64,000 nt of DNA from DATGSL01 sp964645585 (GCA_964645585.1 CAZYAN010000015.1:6922-70921), one strand, 5' to 3'; shown: positions 18,211 to 27,772, counted from the stretch's first letter. Made by a program: numbers and translations. Notes: generated from the letters alone by a model not told the origin.

Positions 18211-19704
18211 ATGAAAAATTCGCTCATCGTCTTCCTCCTCTCGCTCACTTTTTCCCTGTCCGCCGCCGCCCCGCTCCCCGCGGATGACTTGCCGGAAGTT
18301 CCCCGCGAGTTCCGCGCGGTCTGGATTGCGACGGTTTCCAATATCGACTGGCCATCAAAACCGGGCCTTCCGGTCGAGCAGCAACAGTCGGAATTGCTCG
18401 ACATTTTGAATACGTCGGCACGGCTCAACCTGAACGCGGTCGTCCTCCAGGTCCGCCCGATGTTTGACGCGCTCTACGAATCCGATCTCGAACCGTGGTC
18501 AGAATACTTAACTGGCGAAATGGGCCAGGCCCCGGAACCGCATTACGATCCTCTCGCGTTCGCTGTCGAAGAGGCGCATAAACGCGGACTTGAGCTTCAC
18601 GCCTGGTTCAATCCGTATCGCGCCCGGCACTCCGGAGCGAAAAGTCCGATTGCCGACAGCCACGTCAGTAAAACCCATCCCGATATCGTGCGCCAATACG
18701 GCAAGTTCCTGTGGGCCGATCCGGCCGAAGAGAAAACCAAGGAACTGACCTTGGAAGTTATTCTCGATGTCACCCGGCGCTACGACATCGACGGTGTTCA
18801 TATCGACGACTACTTTTACCCGTACAAGTCGTATGCCGACGGAGCCGATTTCCCCGACGAAGGACCGTGGAAAAGATACCAGGAGTCGGGAGGCGAGCTC
18901 TCGAGAAGCGACTGGCGGCGCCACCATGTCAACGACTTCGTCGAGCGGTTTTACAAGGACGTCAAGAAAACCGATCCGCTGGTCAAGGTCGGGATCAGCC
19001 CGTTTGGCATCTGGCGTCCGGGTCACCCCGAAGGAATCGAGGGCCTCGATCAGTATGAAAGCCTCTACGCCGACGCCAAGCTCTGGCTCAACGAGGGCTG
19101 GGTCGACTACTTTACTCCTCAGCTCTATTGGCCGATGGAGCGGGAAAAACAGTCCTACGTCCGTCTCCTCGCTTGGTGGGTCGAACAGAACCATGAGGAC
19201 CGTCACGTCTGGCCCGGCAATTCCATCAACCGCGTGCGCGAACCGAGCGGACCGTACTCGCCTCAGGAAATTCTCAATCAAATCGAAGCGACCCGCCAGC
19301 AGAAGGGCGCGAGCGGAAACGTGTTCTTCAGTGCCCGGGCATTAATGACCAATCCACAAGGCCTGAACGACAAACTCCTCGACGGCCCCTACGCGTCTCG
19401 CGCCCTCCCGCCCGCTTCGCCATGGCTCAGTGACGAAAAACCGGGACGGCCGGTTCTCTCAGTCGCCGTGGATTCCATTTCCGGCGAGCGGTTCGTTTCC
19501 TGGTCCGGCGGCGAATCCGGCACGCCGCGCTACTGGGTGCTTTATCAGAAGGAGAATGACACTTGGCGCTACGACATCCTTCCCGGGCCGGACAGAATGA
19601 GCAGGTTTTTGCGTCTGCCCGCCAACAGCGCCGTCACCGACATCGCTGTATCCGCCGTCAATAAAGCCGGTAACGAAGGCCCGCCAGCCCGCGCCCGGCT
19701 GTAA
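18211..19704 (+). CDS. GHL10-family glycosidase (DigH-like), copy 2
   Basis: A 497-residue paralogue of the preceding gene, 54 bases downstream, with the same order of parts: signal peptide (MKNSLIVFLLSLTFSLSAAA), REFRAVWIATVSNIDWPS, GLELHAWFNPYRAR, DIDGVHIDDYFYPYKSYADG, KVGISPFGIWRPGHP, then a C-terminal Fn3-like domain. The two are alike along their whole length, with most changes outside the barrel strands, so they arose by tandem duplication. The next gene, anmK, handles anhydro-MurNAc, which supports a peptidoglycan substrate. What differs in specificity between the two copies cannot be read from sequence. Confidence 0.88.
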   Translation: MKNSLIVFLLSLTFSLSAAAPLPADDLPEVPREFRAVWIATVSNIDWPSKPGLPVEQQQSELLDILNTSARLNLNAVVLQVRPMFDALYESDLEPWSEYLTGEMGQAPEPHYDPLAFAVEEAHKRGLELHAWFNPYRARHSGAKSPIADSHVSKTHPDIVRQYGKFLWADPAEEKTKELTLEVILDVTRRYDIDGVHIDDYFYPYKSYADGADFPDEGPWKRYQESGGELSRSDWRRHHVNDFVERFYKDVKKTDPLVKVGISPFGIWRPGHPEGIEGLDQYESLYADAKLWLNEGWVDYFTPQLYWPMEREKQSYVRLLAWWVEQNHEDRHVWPGNSINRVREPSGPYSPQEILNQIEATRQQKGASGNVFFSARALMTNPQGLNDKLLDGPYASRALPPASPWLSDEKPGRPVLSVAVDSISGERFVSWSGGESGTPRYWVLYQKENDTWRYDILPGPDRMSRFLRLPANSAVTDIAVSAVNKAGNEGPPARARL

Positions 19705-19731
19705 GTCCGCATCCCGCAATTCCTTCGTCCC

Positions 19732-20844
19732 ATGACACGCCCTTGGCTCGGTCTCGGAATGATGTCCGGCACGTCGCTCGACGGCATCGATCTCGCTTAT
19801 TGTTCCTTCCAAGAGAGCGATTCCGGACGCTGGTCCTTCGAAATCATCGAGACGGCGACGCTTCCGTATTCTGAGAGCTGGCGCGAACGCCTCGATACTC
19901 TCCAGAATCAGTCTGCCGAGGAATTTGCTCGGACGCACAGCGAATATGGCCACTTGCTTGGCGAAACAGCCGCGCGCTTCCTTCGCGACCGCCGCCTGAC
20001 CGCGGACTTCGTCGCCTCGCACGGGCAAACGATTTTCCACCAGCCCGAGCAGCGTTTCACCTCGCAGATCGGCGACGGGGAAACAATGGCCGCCCATCTG
20101 CCGTGTCCGCTCATCACGAATTTCCGTGTCAAGGATGTCGCTCTCGGCGGACAGGGAGCCCCGCTGGTCCCGTTTGGAGAACGATTGCTGTTTCCCGAAT
20201 GCTCGCTTTTTCTCAATCTCGGCGGCTTTGCCAACCTCACTGCCGGCCCCATTGCCTTCGACGTTTCCCCGTGCAACTACGCGCTGAACTGGGCAGCCCG
20301 GCGCCATGATCCGGCACTCGACTGCGACCGTGACGGCACCCTCGCACGAGCTGGAAATCGCAACGAGGAGCTGTTCAAAAAACTGGAGGCTTTGCCATAC
20401 TACCATCAATCGCCGCCGAAAAGTCTCGGGCGCGAATGGTTCGAGGAAAATTTCCTCCCGCCGCTCCATGCATGCACGGATTCCAGTCCAAACCTCCTGC
20501 GAACGCTCTCGGATCACATCGCCTCGCAAGTCGGCAAAGCTCTCGATGCAGCCCGAGCGCGCGAGGGCGCGATCCTGGTCAGCGGCGGCGGGTTCCGCAA
20601 CGCCTTCCTCGCCGAACAGCTCCAAACCGTCTTTCGCGAACGGGGCATCGCCTTGCATTCGAAGGTCGATGCCAACTTGATCGATTACAAGGAGGCACTG
20701 ATCTTCGCCCTCCTCGGCCTCCACACGCTCCTCGGACGGCCGAACATTCTTCCGTCCGTCACCGGTGCCAGCCACGCCTCCGCCTCTGGAAGCATCCACC
20801 TGCCAGGGCGTCCCGACGGCCGTCCCCTGCCGCGCCTGCTCTAA
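19732..20844 (+). CDS. anmK: Anhydro-N-acetylmuramic acid kinase AnmK
   Basis: Converts 1,6-anhydro-MurNAc to MurNAc-6-phosphate with ATP, a cytosolic step of peptidoglycan recycling. The 370-residue protein begins with the family signature GLGMMSGTSLDGIDLAY and contains SHGQTIFHQP, GQGAPLVPFGE, LNLGGFANLT and LVSGGGFRNAFL, all typical of AnmK. It lies 27 bases after the second GHL10 gene on the same strand. MurQ, the next enzyme, is not in the window. It is convergent with the flavin reductase gene, with only 6 bases between the two stops. Confidence 0.95.
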   Translation: MTRPWLGLGMMSGTSLDGIDLAYCSFQESDSGRWSFEIIETATLPYSESWRERLDTLQNQSAEEFARTHSEYGHLLGETAARFLRDRRLTADFVASHGQTIFHQPEQRFTSQIGDGETMAAHLPCPLITNFRVKDVALGGQGAPLVPFGERLLFPECSLFLNLGGFANLTAGPIAFDVSPCNYALNWAARRHDPALDCDRDGTLARAGNRNEELFKKLEALPYYHQSPPKSLGREWFEENFLPPLHACTDSSPNLLRTLSDHIASQVGKALDAARAREGAILVSGGGFRNAFLAEQLQTVFRERGIALHSKVDANLIDYKEALIFALLGLHTLLGRPNILPSVTGASHASASGSIHLPGRPDGRPLPRLL

Positions 20845-20850
20845 ACGAAA

Positions 20851-21387
20851 TCAGTGCGCCGGCTCGACCGGCGCAAGGGCATCCGACACGCGGACGAAAT
20901 CGCTGGCAAGCCCTTGGATTCGTCTCTCAATGTCCCCGTCGAGGACCAGGTTTTCCTCATACACCAGCCCCGTTGTCATGACGAACGACGGAAGGACGAA
21001 ACTCCTGTAGTCAAGCATCAGACTGTTCAAAAACCCCATCGGCGCCATGTAACTTCCCTTTCCGCCCGCCGCGCAAACCATTCCGACGACCTTTCGCGTC
21101 CAGGCGCGTCCGGTCAGCTCGAGAACATTCTTCGTCGCCGCACTCACATCGTAATTATACACTGGTGACGCGATTACGACTCCGCGCGCGGCCTTGATCC
21201 GCTCTGAAAGATCTTTGACCGACGGATGCGAGTAAGCCGAATGGCCATCACATAGGGGCAGCGGGTGGTCAACGAGATCGACAAAATCGGTTTCCTCTTC
21301 GGGAAGGTGATCGGCCAGCCGCCGGGCAAGCACTCGGCTCAGGCTTCTTGGGTGCAGGCTGCAACTCAGGATCAAATACTTCATCAT
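20851..21387 (-). CDS. NAD(P)H-dependent FMN reductase family protein
   Basis: A 178-residue flavodoxin-fold protein. The N-terminus YLILSCSLHPRSLSRVLA is the phosphate loop for FMN, and ASPVYNYDVSAATKNVLEL plus VCAAGGKGSYMAPMGFL are the conserved flavin-contact loops of NADPH-dependent FMN or quinone reductases. Cytosolic. It is last in a minus-strand run after hflK, hflC and a small lipoprotein, though a functional link to these is not obvious. Substrate unknown. Confidence 0.85.
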   Translation of the reverse strand: MMKYLILSCSLHPRSLSRVLARRLADHLPEEETDFVDLVDHPLPLCDGHSAYSHPSVKDLSERIKAARGVVIASPVYNYDVSAATKNVLELTGRAWTRKVVGMVCAAGGKGSYMAPMGFLNSLMLDYRSFVLPSFVMTTGLVYEENLVLDGDIERRIQGLASDFVRVSDALAPVEPAH

Positions 21388-21458
21388 GTATCGCTCCAGA
21401 TTCAGAGCGATCCCTCCCGGTGTCAGTCCTTTTCTCGTAAACCTGACAAAGGATCATT

Positions 21459-21620
21459 TCACGGCGGATTCACTGGCTCTTCCTGAGGTGCGGGTTCAAT
21501 CGGTCCGGGCCGATCGCTCGGCGGACACCCAGCCGTCAGCCACACCGTGCAAAGAGCTGCCGCGAAGAAAATCCATCGCCGCCCTCGTCTCCCGCGAGTC
21601 TCCGATGCTGATTTCACCAT
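21459..21620 (-). CDS. Small lipoprotein, 53 residues, unknown function
   Basis: A short gene below usual size cut-offs. It reads MVKSASETRGRRGRRW, then a hydrophobic stretch IFFAAALCTVW, then a lipobox LTAGC with lipidation Cys32, and a Pro/Glu-rich mature tail of about 22 residues ending in NPP before TGA. Basic N-terminus, hydrophobic core and lipobox in the right order make a chance frame unlikely. It lies between hflC (same strand, 126 bases upstream) and the flavin reductase (71 bases downstream). Small lipoproteins of this shape (LptM-like) occur in envelope loci, but no homology is claimed. Confidence 0.6.
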   Translation of the reverse strand: MVKSASETRGRRGRRWIFFAAALCTVWLTAGCPPSDRPGPIEPAPQEEPVNPP

Positions 21621-21746
21621 TCAATAACGTAAGCCGAAATAACCCATTCGAAAGTCACGACACGAAAACCGCGGGGAGCCAAGATTCCCAGCCGCCGCGC
21701 ACTTGGAAAGCCCACCCCGCCCTTTCGCAGCTGAAACTCTTCGATT

Positions 21747-22820
21747 TTACTGATCGGATCGACCGCCCGCGCCTTCTTCCGCGCCAGCGTTTGTCAACAA
21801 ATCAAACAAAACGGAGTCGGTCGACAGAACCAGCGATGAGCGGTCCGACAAGACTTTCTCGAGCGTTTCCAGATTCCTCAGAAAGCGATAAAATTCCGGA
21901 TCACGATCGAACGCTTCCGCATAAATCGCGATGGCCTCGGCTTCCGCTTCGCCGTGGATCCGCTGCACTTCCTCCTCCGACGCGCCTTCAATCCAGGCAA
22001 GTTCCTTCTCCATCTCCCCGAGCTGCTGCTCCGCGTTCTTGCGGCCGTGGCTGCGGAATCCCGTGGAGATTTTCTCCAGTTCCGCATTCATCTGTGCGTA
22101 CACATTCGATTCAATATCCCGGGTGTAATTCAGCTGCTTGATCAAAATATCCTCGAGAAAAATACCCAGCCGCGCTTCCTCAATCCGTTTTCGGGCCTCC
22201 TCCAGAATGTTCTCCGTCACCACCGGCCGCCCGGCGAGGTAGTTTCCCCTGGCGTCCGCCGGCAGCTCGCGCGTCTCCCGTCCAAGCGTTGCGATCTCGC
22301 GTAAGTCGATGTCCTCGGCCGCGTCGGCTTCCATCCGCAACGGTATCTCGGCTTCACCCAAAATGTGGTTGGTGCTTCTCACCAGTTCGAACAGATCGTA
22401 GCGGCCGATCTCATCCCGCAGCGCGCCTTCAATCAATTGATAGAGGCGCTGGTTGGCCTCATCGACCGTTCGCGCGCGCGGCAGAAAAACCGCGGCATTC
22501 TCGATCCGCCACCGGGCGGTGACGTTCACATGAATCGTTCGGCGGTCCGCCGTGTAAAGGGTGAACGGCGTTCCGTCCCAGCGCAAAAGCCGCCGATCAA
22601 ATCGGTGCGTTTCCTCGATAAACGGTCTTTTCCAATGAAGGCCGGCCTCCTGAATCGGCGCTCCCTGGATCCGTCCAAACCGCGTCACCACCACTTGCTC
22701 CCACTCGCGAACGATAAACACTGAATTTGCCGCGACGAACAGCAAGGTGCCAGTGACCAGTACGATCGTCAGCAGCAAGCGCGACGCCGTCCCCGCGTTC
22801 TCGGCCGCAATCCTAGTCAT
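21747..22820 (-). CDS. hflC: HflC-type SPFH membrane protein
   Basis: Partner of HflK in the large inner-membrane complex that encloses and restrains the FtsH protease. The 357-residue protein has one N-terminal transmembrane segment (LLLTIVLVTGTLLFVAANSVFIV), then an SPFH domain (EWEQVVVTRFGRIQGAPIQEAGLHWKRPF), an Ala/Glu-rich coiled-coil with IHGEAEAEAIAIYAEAFDRDPEFYRFLRNLE, and the family's LSTDSVLFDLL near the C-terminus. The ATG overlaps the upstream hflK stop by 4 bases. The run DPEFYRFLRNLE is characteristic of HflC rather than other SPFH proteins. Confidence 0.92.
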   Translation of the reverse strand: MTRIAAENAGTASRLLLTIVLVTGTLLFVAANSVFIVREWEQVVVTRFGRIQGAPIQEAGLHWKRPFIEETHRFDRRLLRWDGTPFTLYTADRRTIHVNVTARWRIENAAVFLPRARTVDEANQRLYQLIEGALRDEIGRYDLFELVRSTNHILGEAEIPLRMEADAAEDIDLREIATLGRETRELPADARGNYLAGRPVVTENILEEARKRIEEARLGIFLEDILIKQLNYTRDIESNVYAQMNAELEKISTGFRSHGRKNAEQQLGEMEKELAWIEGASEEEVQRIHGEAEAEAIAIYAEAFDRDPEFYRFLRNLETLEKVLSDRSSLVLSTDSVLFDLLTNAGAEEGAGGRSDQ

Positions 22821-23764
22821 GGTTTCTCCTCCCCGGAAGCGACGTCCAGATGCGGCAAAAATGATCCGATCCCGCCGTCCAGAACCGTTATTTCCTTCGC
22901 GTTCGGCAAAACCCGTTCCAGCGTCTCAAAGTAAAGGCGCGTTCGCGTCACTTCGGGCGCCTCCCGGTAAGCGTCGACAATCGCGCGAAACCGGTCCGCG
23001 TCTCCGCGGGCAACCGTGACCCGCCGCCGCGCGTATCCTTCCGCCTCGAGCACTTTGCGCTGGGCCTGCCCGCGCGCTCGCGGCACTTGTTCCTGATACT
23101 GCTGAGCGGCCTCCTCGTAAAAACGAACGGCGTCGTGCTCCGCCCGATTCAAATCGTCGAACGCCGGCACGACTTCCTCCGGAGGCGAAACGAGCTGCAA
23201 GTTGACGACATCGACCCGCAAACCCATGCCAAACTGGTCGCAATACTCCTGAATTCTCTCCCGAACCCGATGCTGAATTTCGCTCCGTCCCACGGTCAGC
23301 ACCGGAATGCTCGCCCGATCTCCCATGACTTCGCGCATCACCGCCTGCGAGATGTCACGCAGCGTATCCACCGGATCCTGCACATGGAACAGATAATCGA
23401 GCGGATCGCTCCGCGTGAACTGCACCGACCACTCCGCCCGCACAATATTCAGATCGCCGGTCAGCATCAGATTCTCATCGCTGAAATCGCCTTCCGCCTC
23501 CGTCCGATAACCGAATTCCTCCGTCGACGACACGCCCGTCGGCACTTTGTACACCCGGTCGATCCAAAACGGCATCTTCATGTGCAATCCCGGTTCGGCG
23601 ATCTTACTGTAACGTCCGAGCCGCAGCACAACCCCGGTTTCCTGATTGTCGATCGTGTAAAAGGTCGACGCGATCGCAAACAAGAGGAACAGCGCGACCA
23701 GCAGCCACGCAAGCGCCGCTCCCGGAAACTCGATTTCCCGTTCGCTGGGAAGTTCGATCTTCAT
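22817..23764 (-). CDS. hflK: HflK-type SPFH membrane protein
   Basis: Forms the HflKC complex with HflC. I start at Met 23764 (MKIELPSEREIEFPG), which follows a purine-rich tract (gaggagaagggg), giving 315 residues; the open frame reaches 23839. One transmembrane segment (LAWLLVALFLLFAIASTFYTI) is followed by the SPFH domain (NQETGVVLRLGRYSKIAEPGLH), the diagnostic VNLQLVSPPEEVVPAFDDLNRAE, and an Ala/Arg/Glu-rich coiled-coil. Gene order hflK-hflC and the 4-base overlap support translation as a pair. Divergent from pyc. Confidence 0.92.
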   Translation of the reverse strand: MKIELPSEREIEFPGAALAWLLVALFLLFAIASTFYTIDNQETGVVLRLGRYSKIAEPGLHMKMPFWIDRVYKVPTGVSSTEEFGYRTEAEGDFSDENLMLTGDLNIVRAEWSVQFTRSDPLDYLFHVQDPVDTLRDISQAVMREVMGDRASIPVLTVGRSEIQHRVRERIQEYCDQFGMGLRVDVVNLQLVSPPEEVVPAFDDLNRAEHDAVRFYEEAAQQYQEQVPRARGQAQRKVLEAEGYARRRVTVARGDADRFRAIVDAYREAPEVTRTRLYFETLERVLPNAKEITVLDGGIGSFLPHLDVASGEEKP

Positions 23765-23948
23765 CCCAATCCCCTTCTCCTCATCTCCTTTTCTCCCGCG
23801 ACCATCATGCCGTTCCGGAAACCAAAGTTCAAATCTCAAATCTCCCGAAAATCCGTCCGCCGCGTCAGTGATCGACGATTCGACGCGGACGGATTCAACA
23901 ATTTCGCATTGAGTTCACTCCGTGCTCCTTCACTCTACATTTCTTTGC

Positions 23949-26900
23949 ATGAAGAAAATTCTCGTCGCCAACCGCAGCGAAATTGCTATTCGCGTCTTTC
24001 GTTCCGCTAACGAACTCGGTCTGAGAACCGTCGCCATCTACGCCCACGAGGACCGGCTCGGCGTTCACCGCTTCAAAGCCGACGAGGCCTACCTCGTCGG
24101 TCAAGGCAAAGGTCCGGTCGGCGCCTACCTCGACATCGATGGCATCCTCGCGCTCGCGCGGGAAAAGGGAGTCGACTTAATCCATCCAGGATACGGCTTC
24201 CTCGCCGAAAACGCCGACTTCGCCCGCGCTTGCGCCGAAGCGGGAATCACCTTCGTCGGACCGCGCGCCGAACTCCTCAGCCAGATGGGCGACAAAACCG
24301 CCGCCCGCCAAGTCGCGGTTCGCGCGGGAATTCCCGTTCTCCCGGGCAACCAGGACGCGATCACCGATTTCGCAACCGCCCTCAAAACCGGCAAGAAAAT
24401 CGGCTTTCCGTTGATTATCAAAGCCGCCTTCGGCGGCGGCGGCCGCGGCATGCGTGTCGTTACCAGCGAAAAAGATCTCGAGCCGCTGCTCGAAGAGGCA
24501 CGGAATGAAGCCCAGGTGGCGTTCGGAAATCCGGCCGTTTTCCTCGAACGCTACATCCCGCGCGCGAAACATATCGAGGTTCAGATCATCGGAGACGGGC
24601 ACGGCAATATCCTTCACCTCCACGAACGCGACTGTTCCGTCCAGCGCCGGCACCAGAAGGTTGTCGAGGTCGCCCCGTCGATCAATCTCCCCGATTCCGT
24701 GCGGTCCGACCTCTGCGCGGCCGCCGTCAAGATCGGCGGCGAGATTGGCTACGACAACGCCGGCACCGTGGAATTCCTCCTCGATACGGACACCAACGAG
24801 TGGTTCTTCATCGAGATGAACCCGCGTATCCAGGTCGAGCATACAGTCACGGAAGTGGTCACCGGCCTCGATATCGTCAGCGCCCAGATCCAGATTGCCC
24901 TCGGCGAATCGCTTCACGGCGACAAAATCCGCTTTCCCCGGCAAAACGACATTCCGCGCAACGGCTACGCGATCCAGTGCCGCATCACGACCGAGGATCC
25001 CGAGAATAAGTTTACTCCCGATTACGGAAAGATCCTCAATTACCGTTCCGCCGCCGGCTTTGGCATTCGGCTCGACGGCGCGATGGGCGACACAGGGAGC
25101 GTCATTACGCCATTCTACGATTCTCTTTTGGTCAAGGTCACCGCGTCCGGGCCCGACTTTGCGACCGCCATTCATCGGATGGACCGCGCATTGCGCGAGT
25201 TTCGTATCCGCGGCGTAAAGACGAACATTCCGTTCCTGGAAAATGTCATCAACAACGAGACTTTCGTTTCGGGCAACGCAACAACGACGCTGATCGACAC
25301 CACCCCGGAGCTGTTCACGTTCAAACCCCGCCGCGACCGCGCCACAAAATTGCTCGCCTACCTCGCCGACGTCATCGTCAATGGCAATCCCCACGTCACA
25401 CGGCCCCGGCCCGAAAGCCTTCCCGCCTCCCTTCCGGTTCCAGAAACCAACCACCGGCTCACCGCCCCCGAGGGCACGCGCGACCGCCTGCGCAAGGAAG
25501 GCCCCGAAAAGTTCGCCCAATGGATCGCCTCGCAGAAGCGTCTGCTGATTACTGACACCACTCTTCGCGACGCCCACCAGTCCCTGTTCGCCGCCCGCCT
25601 TCGCACCTATGATATGCTCGCGGTTGCTGACGCGATCGCGCGCAACACTCCTGAGCTCTTCAGTCTCGAAATGTGGGGAGGCGCGACCTTCGACACTTCG
25701 ATGCGCTTCCTGCGGGAGGATCCCTACGAACGCCTGCGTCTGCTGCGGGAACGGATTCCGAACATCTGCTTCCAAATGCTTCTCCGCGGGTCGAACGGCG
25801 TCGGCTATTCCAATTATCCCGACAACGTGATCCGCGGCTTTGTCGCGCATGCCGACGAAGCCGGTATCGATATTTTCCGCGTGTTCGATTCCCTGAATTA
25901 CCTGCCGAACATGAAGGTCGCGATGGAGTCGATCCGGAAGACCGGGGCGGTTTGCGAAGCGGCAATCTGCTATACCGGCGACATTCTCGACCCCAAGCGC
26001 GATAAGTATCCACTGGAGTATTACGTCAGCCTCGCCAAGGAGCTCGAAAAGATGGGCGCCCACATCCTCGCGATCAAGGATATGGCGGGCCTTTGCAAGC
26101 CGCTTGCAGCGACGAAGCTGATTAAAACCCTCAAACAGGAGATCGGGATCCCGATCCATTTCCACACTCACGACAGCAGCGGGATCGCCAGCGCTTCGAT
26201 TATGGCCGCAAGCCAGGCCGGAGTCGACATCGTCGACCTGGCTATCGCGTCGATGTCGGGCTCAACCAGTCAACCGAACCTGAATTCCATCGTCGCCGCG
26301 CTGGCCGGCTCCCCGCGCGATACGGGATTGGATCAGGAGGCGCTTCAAGACTTTACCCGCTACTGGGAGGCGGTCCGGGAGATTTACGCCCCGTTCGACA
26401 CGAGCCCGAAGTTTGGCAGCGCGGAGGTTTATTTCCACGAAATGCCCGGCGGCCAATACACGAACCTGAAGGAACAGGCCGCCGCCATGGGCCTCAGCCA
26501 TCGGTGGCCGGAAATCGTGCGCTGCTATGCCGAAGTCAATCAGCTTTTCGGCGATATCGTCAAGGTGACACCGAGCAGCAAGGTGGTCGGCGACATGGCG
26601 ATGTTTCTCATCACCAAAGGCATCAGCCCGAAAGATGTCATCAACCTCGAACCAGGCACACCCTTCCCGGCCTCCGTCATCGACATGCTCAGCGGCGGCC
26701 TTGGGAAGCCGCCAGGCGGATGGCCGAAAAAACTCCAAAAGGTCGTTCTCGGTGATCGGAAGCCGAAAAAAGGACGTCCCGGCGCTGGCGCTCCGCCGCT
26801 CGATCTTGAGAAGGAGCGCGCCGAACTCCGCTCGAAAATCAATCGCGAAGTCACCGACAACGATCTCTTCTGCCACTTGATGTATCCCTCGGTCTTTGCC

Positions 26901-27383
26901 GAGTTCGTGAAGTTCCGGAAGCAATATTCCGACGTCAGCGTCCTTCCGTCTCGCGCCTTCTTCTACGGGCTTCGCATCGGGGAGGAGATCGCCGTCAACA
27001 TCGAAGAGGGTAAAACGCTCTTCATCAGCCTGAGTCACATCGGGGAAATCGACAAAGACGGACAGCGGACGATTCTGTTCGAATTGAACGGCCGGCCGCG
27101 CGAATCGGTGGTCACCGACAAATCGGTTCAAGCCGTGTCAAAACCGCGCGAAAAGGCCGATCCAGCCGATCCGAAACAGGTTGGTGCGCCGATTCCTGGA
27201 ATGGTGACGACGCTTTCAGTCGGCGTCGGCGCCAAGGTCAAGAAGGGCGAGAAACTGATGACGCTCGAAGCGATGAAGATGCAGACGACGCTTTACGCTC
27301 CGGTCGATGGTGTCATCGAGGAAATCCTTGTTCAGCTCGGCGACCGTGTGGACAGCAAGGATCTTGTTGCCCGCCTGCGCTGA
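23949..27383 (+). CDS. pyc: Pyruvate carboxylase, single-chain
   Basis: Carboxylates pyruvate to oxaloacetate using ATP, bicarbonate and biotin. At 1144 residues it has the full single-chain order. Biotin carboxylase comes first (about 1-450; IKAAFGGGGRGMRVV ATP-grasp loop, ERDCSVQRRHQKVVE, FFIEMNPRIQVEHTVTE). The carboxyltransferase barrel follows (about 530-800; ITDTTLRDAHQSLFAARLR, HFHTHDSSG metal site), then a linker, then the biotin carrier domain with the target lysine in LEAMKMQTTL near residue 1108. I use Met 23949 (MKKILVANRSEIAIRV), where conservation begins. BirA at 12666 is the likely modifying enzyme. Anaplerosis or gluconeogenesis is the expected role. Confidence 0.97.
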   Translation: MKKILVANRSEIAIRVFRSANELGLRTVAIYAHEDRLGVHRFKADEAYLVGQGKGPVGAYLDIDGILALAREKGVDLIHPGYGFLAENADFARACAEAGITFVGPRAELLSQMGDKTAARQVAVRAGIPVLPGNQDAITDFATALKTGKKIGFPLIIKAAFGGGGRGMRVVTSEKDLEPLLEEARNEAQVAFGNPAVFLERYIPRAKHIEVQIIGDGHGNILHLHERDCSVQRRHQKVVEVAPSINLPDSVRSDLCAAAVKIGGEIGYDNAGTVEFLLDTDTNEWFFIEMNPRIQVEHTVTEVVTGLDIVSAQIQIALGESLHGDKIRFPRQNDIPRNGYAIQCRITTEDPENKFTPDYGKILNYRSAAGFGIRLDGAMGDTGSVITPFYDSLLVKVTASGPDFATAIHRMDRALREFRIRGVKTNIPFLENVINNETFVSGNATTTLIDTTPELFTFKPRRDRATKLLAYLADVIVNGNPHVTRPRPESLPASLPVPETNHRLTAPEGTRDRLRKEGPEKFAQWIASQKRLLITDTTLRDAHQSLFAARLRTYDMLAVADAIARNTPELFSLEMWGGATFDTSMRFLREDPYERLRLLRERIPNICFQMLLRGSNGVGYSNYPDNVIRGFVAHADEAGIDIFRVFDSLNYLPNMKVAMESIRKTGAVCEAAICYTGDILDPKRDKYPLEYYVSLAKELEKMGAHILAIKDMAGLCKPLAATKLIKTLKQEIGIPIHFHTHDSSGIASASIMAASQAGVDIVDLAIASMSGSTSQPNLNSIVAALAGSPRDTGLDQEALQDFTRYWEAVREIYAPFDTSPKFGSAEVYFHEMPGGQYTNLKEQAAAMGLSHRWPEIVRCYAEVNQLFGDIVKVTPSSKVVGDMAMFLITKGISPKDVINLEPGTPFPASVIDMLSGGLGKPPGGWPKKLQKVVLGDRKPKKGRPGAGAPPLDLEKERAELRSKINREVTDNDLFCHLMYPSVFAEFVKFRKQYSDVSVLPSRAFFYGLRIGEEIAVNIEEGKTLFISLSHIGEIDKDGQRTILFELNGRPRESVVTDKSVQAVSKPREKADPADPKQVGAPIPGMVTTLSVGVGAKVKKGEKLMTLEAMKMQTTLYAPVDGVIEEILVQLGDRVDSKDLVARLR

Positions 27384-27772
27384 CGTCGCGACCTGTACCG
27401 CTGCACGCCGTGCAGAAACGACGGCTTGCGCTCGAGCCGGTTGGCTTTTTGCACGGTAGGAACTTCTCACGCCGTCGTCGAGCTGGGCTGGCCGCGCTGC
27501 AAGCACCGTCCCGTCTCCGAATGCCAGTAAACCAAGCCTGAATCCGAAGCGTGGAAGCCGGCATCTTGCCGCTTTGTCATGCGAATCAGCGACTGGGAAG
27601 CCGCTGCCACATTTTGTTATGGGAGCGTCATTCGTCTCCGTCCGCCTGCTGGCATGTTTTAAGCTGTTTCCGCTCGAAGGAAAAAGCACAAACACAAGCG
27701 GAATCCGGTCGATGGCCGTCTGAAACAGCAGCGGCCGAATTGTTCGGACGGAAACCAAACAGGAGACGACAT
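27384..27772. other. Intergenic region between pyc and a membrane protein gene
   Basis: A 389-base stretch with no supported gene. Near 27404-27419 a short stem (ctgcac/gtgcag) and near 27422-27449 a second weak stem (cggct/agccg) with a nearby T5 may end pyc transcription, but both are poor. The open frame that extends upstream of 27773 has no recognisable sequence. AGGAG at about 27761 is the ribosome-binding site for the next gene. Confidence 0.4.

Noticed and set aside
24177..26171. Open frame of 664 residues on the minus strand inside pyc
   Set aside because: It lies wholly antisense to pyruvate carboxylase, whose domains are complete; the antisense protein has no family resemblance and arises from GC-rich codon use.
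27404..27449. Stem-loops after pyc as a clear intrinsic terminator
   Set aside because: Stems are only 5-6 bp and the T-run is short and offset; recorded only as weak candidates.
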